A stretch of DNA of 64,000 bases from Tricholoma matsutake (Eukaryota > Basidiomycota > Agaricomycetes > Agaricales > Tricholomataceae): NCBI GenBank assembly GCA_026075535.2, contig AP026548.1, forward strand, positions 2,542,001 to 2,606,000, in the 5' to 3' direction. Positions 55,601 to 64,000 of this stretch are shown here, one piece after another. The number at the start of each line of letters is the position of its first letter. Position 1 is the stretch's first letter. The translations under genes and the position numbers were made by a program. Under the pieces are notes generated by a model. It saw nothing but the letters and a program-made list of their open reading frames with translations. It was not told where the DNA came from and searched no databases.

Positions 55601-57486
55601 CAGACATTCAATCCTTCCTCGGGACTGCAGGTGTAGGGCATAAATGGATCAAGAGATTTTCTTTAATTGCTAAACCGTTAACCTTACTTACCCATGCTTC
55701 GAGAGAACCATTTCATTTTAATCCAAAAGCAAGAGAGGCTCAGGCCAAAATCAAAGCTTTGGTTACCACTGCACCAGTATTAGTATGTCTGGATTATGAA
55801 AAGGCTAAACTTGTTACTAGGCATCATTGGCCCCTATCAGATGAAGGACTGGTCATTGTGGTAATTGATTCATCTATGTACAGCTCAGGATGGGTCGTGT
55901 ATCAGATCCAGAGTGCTGAGAAGCACCCCTTTTTATTTGGCTCATGTACTTACAACGAGACAGAGTCCAGGTACTCCCAACCAAAAGCGGAACTATATGG
56001 CGTATTTTGGGCACTCAAAGAGCTTTGGCACTGAATTTGGGGCATTTATTTTAGGATCGATGTCGATGCCAAATTCCTTCTCAAAATGATCCATGCTCCA
56101 GATCTCCCAAATGCTCCAATGACCCACTAGCTACTCTACATACAACTCTTCGACTTTGATTTAGCACATGTCCCTTCTGAAAAGCATAAAGCCCCAGATG
56201 GACTTTCTCAACACAAACCTTCCCCCCTAGATTCCAATGACGAAGACGCTGAAGCTTACCTCAATGCATTTATTGGATCTTCAACAACTCTCACCTGTAC
56301 ATCAACAGCATTGCTCTCGAACAATTTCTCTTGTTTCACAATGCTTCAAGGTGTTACCGCCAACTCTATTGTTTTTCCTATTGAATTCTTTACCTTGTGG
56401 CTCCGAATGCAGAGCCCCTTTGTACCTGGCATTGGAGTGATGTATCAATCCGCCTCGCTAGCTCTTGATTTATCATACTTCGCTACAGTCCCAGCCAAAG
56501 CAAGCTCAGCATCAATCAACACCAATGATTTTGCCAACTGCAAAATATCTTCAGTCTGATCGATGGGACCTAATTCTTTATTTTATCACTCATTATTGTC
56601 CGCTAACAATCTTCAAAACTTTGTAGGTTATGATTTTTTTAACCGATGTGTTGCAACTGAACTTCAGGTGGAGTGTTCATTGGGTGATGAAACTTTTTCC
56701 ATCTGCATAACTGAATATGCTTGTTCTTATATCACTGGCCCCATGTTTGAGGATGATGCCAGCACTGACCACACCTCCTATGAACTGCCTACATCAATCC
56801 CACAAACAGCAATTGCCTGCATAGGACACTGTTTTGGGCAAAAAGATGATGAGTCCCCAGAATTGTGGAATGAAATTCTGACATTTCTCAGGAATGGAAC
56901 TTTACCCCATCATTGTGACAATCCCAGAAACTTGAAAACATTCACAAAGCATGCAAAACAATTCATTTTCCATGACAACTGGCTCTGGAAAATGTCATCT
57001 GCTGGTAGGATCCCTTGCTTAGTAATTACTGATTTAGCACATCAACAGAATTTGATCGCTGAAGCACACAATGAAGCTGGGCATCGAGGTCATGATGCCA
57101 CCTACAAGCACCTTACAGATTGTTTCTATTGGCCCAACATGTTCAACGAGGTGGCATTTTTTGTGGTCTCATGCATCATCTGCCAACTTTGGTCAGCCTC
57201 ACGCCCCAAAGTTCCCTTTTCCTCAATGTGGAACTCAACAATCCTCCGACATTTTGACCTCGACACCAATCACATGCCAGAAGAGGATCGAGATGACCAA
57301 GGGGCATATGTCAAACTGCAGCCACCATACAATGGAAACCCCATCCATAACAAAAACTTGGTCTGGGTTCCCATTCTTGAACATCTGGACCGTCACACAG
57401 ACCCATCAGTTGCACGACATTTCTGCACTTGTCCTTCCATTCAATCACTACTACAAGCCAACATTGGACTCTGCAACTACCCTTGA
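52690..57486 (+). pseudogene. E6: Ty3/Gypsy gag-pol, 5'-truncated and decayed
   Basis: Gag: zinc-knuckle region CFICNGNYPHHLGIMNCPE, then VMYNPHGHLVHPDRSELPR; a 215-codon frame from 53175 with LTLRDVIGISTDLQKRFPNL. Protease in a second frame: MVDTGSELNL (about 53795) and GQPWMLWYA. RT: PEYYPDYKIPVIEHTPW-type entry, SYRSPIFAVAKKD, and FIDDMGAKEP as the YxDD box (about 55330). RNase H: VIDSSMYSSGWV. Integrase: HNEAGHRGHDATYKHL and CIICQ, then a jump to degenerate remains (ARHFCTC). Many stops and frame changes. The front of gag and the 5' LTR are missing, replaced by copies G/H. It belongs to an Agaricomycete Gypsy clade different from E2-E4. Confidence 0.75.
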
Positions 57487-57777
57487 AGCATGTTTGCAAG
57501 TTGGACGACAACTCCCATTGACCGGGATTCACTCAAAATCCACAACCTTGATAGCTGGGCAATTGAATATGCCCCTCTGCACTGAGTACCTTTGAAATGA
57601 TGAGGGCATCATCCAAAAAATTGTCTGAGAGACGCTGCGTCGCCAATTTATTTTGTTACTTTCCTTCTTTGGCTTTTCTTCTTTTTTTTATCATTTTTTT
57701 TTTTTTTTGAAAAATTTTACATTGATTTTCCTTGACTAAAAATCACTGATACTTGTTGTCCCCCAGTTCTCAAGGAA

Positions 57778-58690
57778 TGATGAGGGCATCATTTAAACAA
57801 TCCGTGAATTGTTGTAGGACTATGAGCCCTGCTCATAGACCCTACAGTTTGGACATCCTGTGTTGAATTGTTTACTAATGTTTCTTTATATTAGATTTGT
57901 GATTAAACATTGATGTGTCACTAAGTTATATGTTTCTCACTTCATTCTATTATCTCTGTCTTTATCATTCATTACTGAATTGACTGGTTTTCCAGCGGTT
58001 TGAGATTCTTCACCCCACTGTGAATCTGGTAGCTTTCTTCTTGTTTCTCAGGTCAAGCTCCTGGATCAAGCTTGGAATGACTAGCCAAAGAAGCACATTT
58101 CAATCGAGGGATTTTGGCAGTCTGGACTTCATGTGCTTCACTTTTAATTAGTTTCTTGACACTTTCAGTATTAGATCTTCAGTCAACCGGTCCTGTCTCT
58201 ACTGAATGGGTGCAATGCTTGGATTAGGGTTTCTAGGACATAGGGTTGAGTGTCATCATTTGGAGGGTCTCGCGCTTGAACAGGGGCAGGCGATGCAAGT
58301 CAATAAGACCCACAGACTTTGTTTGTCTCCCTGAGCCATAGCCCAGCACACTGATACTAGTTTGCACCTGTATGTTCTTGTTTTGATATTATCTCTTGAG
58401 CCCTGTGATTTCACATGCTGATTGTATGCTTCCTCCTTCTCTTTTAGTGTAGATTGTTGATCTGCAGTCAGACCAGCGCAAGAGCACATGCATGGTTCCA
58501 TCTTCTCTCGCATTTTGTATTGAGGTGACCTGCCACCTCACGAATGCAGCATTGAATCTTTCTTTCCCTTTTACCTCTCGTCTTCCTGAGTTTTACCCTC
58601 TACAAGAGAGGGTTGAGTTTTTCTGCCCACAAGGTGTAGTACAGTTGTTTTATATCCCCTTAAGTTGAATTCCTGTTCCCAGTTCTCTCA
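57778..58690 (+). repeat. Probable E6 3' LTR
   Basis: Begins TGATGAGGGCATCATT after CCCCCAGTTCTCAAGGAA. A shorter copy of this start lies at about 57598-57612. It contains the stem TGTAGGACTATGAGCCC / GCTCATAGACCCTACA (57812-57845). It shares ordered blocks with 7563-8337 in the opposite orientation. The far end is not defined and no target duplication was found. Confidence 0.45.
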
Positions 58691-59120
58691 TGAACTTCCA
58701 AATTGTGAGTTCCAAATCCAGTTGCATAAAATACACCTCAAGGTTATGTTTCACCATCAAACCACTCCCATCCAACCCATTCTCCTACCTTGTTGACCTC
58801 TCATAGCTGTTTATGGCTATGAGACCCTATGATCTTTACCCTAGTACCTCACTTTCCCCACATCCATCCACAAAGCCTCTTCCTTCCACTTTTATGGACC
58901 ACCTGTACTCAATCTCCCAGAGTTTCAATGACCTGAACTAGAACCTATGTGGACTCCGCCTACCCTACTGCAAAGGATGAATTTTGCTTAATTCAGGAAA
59001 TGACCCTACTTATTCTAAGCAAGATCTCCTTAACAGCCATTTGCTTAATTCTGCTTAATTCTGCTTAATTTTGACTTTAAGGAGCATTAAGCATAATAAG
59101 TCAGCATCAGATTTTCCTGA
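58691..59120. other. No supported feature
   Basis: Pyrimidine-rich sequence with a CTCATAGCTG...CTATGAGACC stem near 58800-58830 and CTGCTTAATT repeats near 59040-59070. Nothing coding. Confidence 0.3.
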
Positions 59121-59220
59121 TGTATGAGATAGACCAGCTTGAGGCAATGTGCCTTGCTCATGAGGTGGACACAATGACGCAGAATTGTTGGCATAAAACG
59201 GGCATCTTACCTGATGCTTT
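59121..59220 (+). pseudogene. Possible pogo-like (DDE) transposase fragment
   Basis: The plus-strand frame gives YEIDQLEAMCLAHEVD, TQNCWHKTGILPD and ALYDL. The NCW(R/H)KTGILP end resembles the C-terminal part of pogo/Tigger-type transposases with preceding acidic Q-L-E-A-M helix. It is only about 33 codons, and the following sequence soon has stops. Confidence 0.4.
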
Positions 59221-60155
59221 GTATGACCTCTACTGGCACCCCCTCCATATCTATTTCTTCCCTCCTAAATTCAGAGCTGCTTGAGGAAGCTGACCATAGA
59301 GAAGGAGATTTTGGACTCGCTGGAAAAGCTTTACTTACAGCTGCATTCACCCTGAGAAGTTACATTGTTGATATTTTGTGCATAAGTTAGAGAGCATTCT
59401 TGCAAGTTTTGGATTACAAACTCAACTGGAGGCAGCCCAAACATTGTAATCAACCTCTGCTACGTGCTCAAGGTGAAAGACTTTAGCAGAAAACAGGAGT
59501 CTGCCTGTGACAGACCCCGAAATTCATAGGCAAGGAAGCGGACATGCTACAGTTACAAGAAGTATTATGACCGAGAACTATTATGACGACCCATGCAACC
59601 GAATGAACATACAAGAATGAGTACAGATTCAAGCAAACAAAAAAAAGAAATGGGAGAGGTGGGTGGGCCATAAAAATTGATAGTTGGTGAACTATTCAAT
59701 GAATCTGGACGAAACTATGTGAGGAACAATTTCAGATAGGAAGCAATGGGTAGTGCCACTCACTGTTAGGATTCAACTGGGTGAGGTAGCAACTGCTATG
59801 ACAGAGTACCAGTGAATCCTGTAAAGTGAGATCCTAGTTGCAAAGGTTCTGTTAGAAACGGCAAGAGCTCTTACAATATAAGTAGTTGATATTGTTGAGG
59901 CAAAGCCTTAAATAATCAACTGCTGAGAATGTAAGAGGCTGAATCCATTGTAGAGCATGAAGTGCTTACCTGCATTGCTTGTGAACAAGATGGTGGTGAA
60001 CGAAAGCAACACAGGAACCTCCTAATCCCACTCAAACTGTCTATGAACTTGGCATCTGCTAGACCCTAGCACTGTGACATGGACCATGTGAATAGGAGGT
60101 TGAATGGAACTTGATGTGGATAGCGAAGCTAGTCACATGCACATCGGGAGCAGCA
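59221..60155. other. No supported feature
   Basis: Mixed sequence without conserved frames. The transition from the repeat block to the EMC1 neighbourhood lies here. Confidence 0.3.
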
Positions 60156-60312
60156 AGTTTTCGGATCAACTGAAAATCTTGCTGAAAACAATCAGTTCAG
60201 TCACAATACTGAAATTAGGTTATTCCTAGTTTCAGTATACCTGAAATTACTAATTTCAGAAACGTGACCGAAACTATTGTTTTCAGCAAGATTTTCAGTT
60301 GACTTGAAAACT
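60156..60312. repeat. Palindromic miniature element (157 bp)
   Basis: Nearly the whole length is one inverted repeat: AGTTTTCGGATCAACTGAAA and, inverted from the other end, AGTTTTCAAGTCAACTGAAA, both followed by ATCTTGCTGAAAACAAT. The centre has repeated CTGAAAT/ATTTCAG. It lies about 700 bp upstream of the EMC1 ATG. Confidence 0.7.
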
Positions 60313-61010
60313 AGAAGTTTAAAATGAGAGATGACGAATAACTGAGGAACGAAAGCATGAGGAAGCGTGATACGATAAACGTATGGCTTTGTAGTCGTGG
60401 GAAAGTTCGTAGTCTTCCTCTCGCCTTATCTCTCGAGCCTACGAAACTTTCCCTACGCGTATTTTTGTTCACCCACCCACCATCCCTCTCACTGGACTAT
60501 TTGTTAGTGTTGGTAAGGTGTTGTGTCAATTCTCGACCAGACTACTTATTACGAACACTCAAAAGAGACCGAAAATTAGGTTGTCGGCTCTTTTCCCCAA
60601 AAACCTGAAATAAGATATTTCAGGGGGCCCCTAGAAATAGTTACGAAGCCTGTCCATCCAGATGTGATGATCGAGAACTTGGTGTGGCGCAGGCCTACGA
60701 AGAGACTCCTTACCCTTGGAACCTTTACGACGACAGATTATTTCACTTGTAAACAACCTAAGTATTTACATTCATATAATCCCGCCAGAAGCTATAACAA
60801 CCTCTCTTGGAACCCATACTCTATGCCTTTTGAATCTGATGTCCACGGAGGGGTGGCAGAGTCATCTGTACCTCATGATGGAATCAGCGTGAAAATCACA
60901 AAGACATGTTTGTGATGTAGCGTGTGAAAATCGTGCTCAACGCGTCTCACATCGAACACGTCGATTTGCTCATCGTCTTCCTTACTGACTGAAACGTACT
61001 TGGATAGCAT
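60313..61010. other. Upstream region of EMC1
   Basis: No gene is supported. Two short plus frames (60357-60608, 60664-60915) have no recognisable content. The EMC1 promoter must lie here; I cannot point to its elements. Confidence 0.3.
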
Positions 61011-64000
61011 ATGTGGCTTGTTCTACGCCGTCTGTGGCTGGCTCTACTACTTTCATTGCCATCTGTTATCCCCTTGACTAATGGACTGCACGAATCCGAT
61101 GTCGGCGTCGTTGACTGGCATAATCGATTAATTGGAGTTCCTCTATCCGGGTCTTCGTCCACTGCGCCGACATTTCATTGTTTCAATGGTACAAGTCTGA
61201 TATTGACTGCCACAGTAAACAATGTGTTGGCTGCATTGCATCCTGACGACGGGAGCATTGGTGCGTCCAACGTCACAACAATTTGCGAAAAACCAATGTA
61301 GTTCTTGCGAGTAGCATGGAGGTATATATATGACTCCGAAGATCGGATAGCTGGGTTCTATAAAGATGATACTAGTTTGTTCCGTTTCTTTCTTCCTCGA
61401 CTTTTGTTTTACAGACTCCCAACAGCGATAGCAACCCTTTCTGGTCCCGGCGGGTCTACCTTGCGCACATTCGAATCCCTCTCCGGTACACTGATTCTTG
61501 AAAAGCGGTTACACGCTCCAGAATTAGGTCATTTATCTGAACCACATTACCTCGGCAAACACGTCGCATTCTCTCCTGAATTAGACGGAATCTATGTCCT
61601 GAGTAATGGACGCACGGTGACGCATGTTGATAACACGACAGGAGAATTCAGGTGGACGTGGACGAGTCCTGATCATACGTATGCCCGTGCTTTCATTAAG
61701 ATTCTGTTGACTGATCTACGTGTGATATATAGCTCATTGACGATGTACTCAAAACTGGTGGCCACACCCGACGCAGTCTATGTCGTCGGTATATCCAAAT
61801 CTTTCGCTTCATACACCCTGCACATCACGGCTTTCCACCCAACCACTGGCGTGGTATTGTCAACCAAAGCCATCCCGTCAAGTATTATGAGGCCTCTTAA
61901 TGAGGTGCTTGTTCTATCTGTATCGACTGCTCAAAATCGACAAGGCCAACCGCACGTTCAAGATCCGCGTGTAGTGTGGCTGGAGCAAAAGCAGCTCAAG
62001 TCCGTCCCTCTCACATCTACGCTCGACGGCAAGCCAACATCATTGAAAGGTGCCAGTTTTGAGAGAATACTGGATGCTGGTTTATGTGATCATGGCCATT
62101 TCGTGGCCATCGCGGCGGATGGGACGGGTCAAGTTATCAGGATCGGAGGAAACGGTGTAGAGGACGTTTTCAAGTTCGAGATCGCCGTCAGTTTTCACTT
62201 CCTTTTGTCTTGATTTCGATGCTTACTCGCGATCATACGCAGGCAACTAGCGAAGACTTTTCAGAACCACTATATGGCGGAGGCTTCCATAAAGATGGCC
62301 AGGTGCACATTTCGCGTGCCGCTTGGTCACATTCGTTCCAGGTTCCAAGGTTTTCCTCTTCTACACCGTCTGATTGAGTCTAAGAGGCTGCATTTGTCGT
62401 AGAAAATCAAGTTTGACACTGTTTCTAGCCATATTGTGGAAGGTGCCCAAGCTCCTGCGGAGGCTGTCGTCATCCCTTTCGACACCCTGAACCATGGAAT
62501 TATCGAGCATGTACGTCCCGCCCTGTACCATCCGTTGTTTGCCATTTACTCGTAACAGGCAGCAATTGACACCATATCTCCTGCCCGCACACTTATCACA
62601 ACCTCCTCTGGTTCGCTGCAGCTATGGCAGAGAGGGAATCTTAAATGGATCCGGGAAGAGGGGCTGGCAAACATCGTAGCAGCGGAGTTCGTCGAGCTTC
62701 CTGAGGCTGAGGCCGTAGGTGGAGAGAACGAGGAGTCGTTTATTGGAAGAATTCGCAGACAGGTTCGGGACGCACAGGTATGGGTCGTTCCCTACACTTG
62801 CTCTAGATATTAGATTTCTTTTGTCTTCTAGAACTTTCCACATTACCTCATCAACTTTGTGAGGCGCTTCGCAACAGGCTCTTACGCCTCTGCTACATCT
62901 CCTACTATCATCAGTACGACTTCAAGCGATACTGCACCGATGCTGACTCGAGATCCATTCGGGTTCAGGCAAGTTATCGTTGCAGCGACTATGCTCGGGA
63001 AAGTGTACGGGCTCGATTCGGCTGATGGGAGTGTTTTATGGAGCCGTGTGCTCGGCCTTGGGTGGGCTGGTGAGGCGGGCATAGGGGGGACTGTGCATGT
63101 GGTCAAGATATTTGTTGTTGGTGATCTGGAAGGCGACGGGCATGGGGATAAGAAGGCGAGCGGACCACAGGTGGTGCTTGTGGCACAACGGAGAGCAAAG
63201 AATGTAGGTTTCATCTCGACCTTTGTTTTCCTTTCCTTTCGCTAATTTGTTGTCACTTTGATGTGATAGACGCTCGTGGATACGGTCGTTTTTCACGTTG
63301 ATGCCCTCACCGGGGAGGATGTCTCTGGAGTCAATCGCAATGAGACAGGGAGCATCCTCCAGGGAATAGATATCATCTCTGGCCCTATGGTTGAAGCATA
63401 TCTCCTGAATCACGATAGTTCCAAAGCCATTCTTCTATTAGATGAATTTCTCCAGGTTGGTCTTTTCATTTCATTTTTCCCTGTCCAACTAACCTCGCTC
63501 ATTAGGTCTACCTCTACCCATCTAAGACATCCACACAATATCTTTTCAAACACCTCGCACCCTCACTCCACTTCCCACTCCGCACACCCAACCAGATCAT
63601 GGGGCACCAGGTCGTGCTGCGTCCCGGTTCGAGCGACCAATTCGTTGGGTATCCCACTTGGACGCTCTCCTTCCCGGAGGGTGAGGCTATCAAGGCGATG
63701 ATCAAGCCTCGTCGAGGGCAGGTGGCTTCCATCGGGAAGGTGCTCGCTAATCAGACGACGTTGTATAAGTACCTGAATCCGAGGTTATTTGTGCTGATAA
63801 CTGAGTCCGGTGCGGCTGCCGGTGTTTCGACTGAGCCGACAGGAACCGGTACTGAGACGACGAAGCAGGTGGAGTGCGGTGTGTATGTGGTGGATGCGGC
63901 AAAAGGTACAGTGGTGTACCGTACGGCGGTGCCGGCTGTTGCTGGGCCAGGTGGTGTTGGCGTTTCATGTGATGTGAAGGTGTCGCTGGCGGAGAATTGG
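61011..64000 (+). CDS. EMC1: EMC1, ER membrane protein complex subunit 1 (3' end outside window)
   Basis: Ten exons: 61011-61260, 61315-61374, 61426-61678, 61733-62186, 62243-62341, 62403-62510, 62559-62777, 62832-63203, 63270-63455 and 63506 to the edge; 832 codons in one frame. All nine introns are 48-66 nt and GT...AG. The protein starts with a signal peptide (LWLALLLSLPSVIPLTNG), then LHESDVGVVDWHNRLIGVPL, AWRYIYDSEDRIAGFYK, TIATLSGPGGSTLRTFESL, DGIYVLSNGRTVTHVD and VYVVGISKSFASYTLHITAF: the luminal beta-propeller of EMC1. Later parts include VIPFDTLNHGIIEH, SGSLQLWQRGNLKWIREEGL, DPFGFRQVIVAATMLGKVYG and LDSADGSVLWSRVLG. The C-terminal DUF1620 region and membrane anchor are beyond the edge. 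EMC inserts tail-anchored and multipass proteins into the ER membrane. Frame closure across all introns and no stops indicate a working gene. Confidence 0.93.

Noticed and set aside
57598..57790. Pair of TGATGAGGGCATCAT sequences as two LTR starts of a small element
   Set aside because: They are only 180 bp apart and share just the first 18 or so bases; a partial duplication of the LTR start is simpler.
60357..60915. Two short plus-strand frames upstream of EMC1
   Set aside because: No domain, no signal, no splice pattern; they overlap the presumed promoter region.

Overview
The window is a piece of a basidiomycete (most likely Agaricomycete) nuclear genome. The evidence is short 48-73 nt GT...AG introns with CTAAC/CTGAC-like branch points, an Agaricomycete-style F-box protein, an EMC1 gene with nine introns, and Ty3/Gypsy, Ty1/Copia and tyrosine-recombinase families that I associate with mushroom-forming fungi. 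I cannot assign a species. I saw no tRNA, rRNA or CRISPR array.

Layout. Positions 1-4861 hold four host genes, all on the minus strand: a 3'-truncated F-box protein, a spliced secreted protein, a small possible secreted protein and a disordered Glu-rich protein. Positions 5375-60312 are almost entirely mobile DNA. Positions 61011-64000 hold the first ten exons of EMC1 (ER membrane complex subunit 1), which runs off the window.

Mobile block. E1 (8868-14019, minus) is an old Copia element with 227-bp LTRs. A Gypsy chromovirus family (E2) is present twice: a young complete copy (21804-27847, 426-bp LTRs, 5-bp duplication GAATG) sits inside the integrase end of an older copy (16744-28679). The older copy has duplication AAAAT, and the front of its 5' LTR has been flipped by a roughly 676-bp inversion. 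That older copy interrupted a tyrosine-recombinase pseudogene, whose halves lie at 28685-29606 and 16170-16743. E3 (36997-42666, minus, 224-bp LTRs, duplication GACTC) is a complete Gypsy chromovirus inserted in frame-neutral fashion inside the gag of an older Gypsy, E4. E4 pol was also cut by two copies of a TAGGG-ended, hAT-like non-autonomous transposon (29615-30541 and 30585-33179), and the second of these was itself hit by a 1466-bp solo LTR. E5 (45636-51389, minus, 305-bp LTRs, duplication TTATC) is a very young Copia element. E6 (about 52690-58690, plus) is a decayed Gypsy element.

Two themes stand out. First, decay here is dominated by CpG to TpG/CpA change: all 7 differences between the E2 inner LTRs, all 3 between the E5 LTRs, most nonsense codons (CGA to TGA) and even target-site-duplication mismatches fall at CpG sites. 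This is what cytosine methylation of transposons would leave. Second, the window carries several copies of a non-autonomous element family that combines GGGTATGGGTA-rich subterminal repeats, a GAGCAACTGCTC palindrome, and a spliceosome-like intron whose donor follows directly on a GGGCCCAAATGAT...ATCATTTGGGCC hairpin. I do not recognise this family as described. Element names E1-E6, TIR-1 to TIR-3 and copies A-H are mine.
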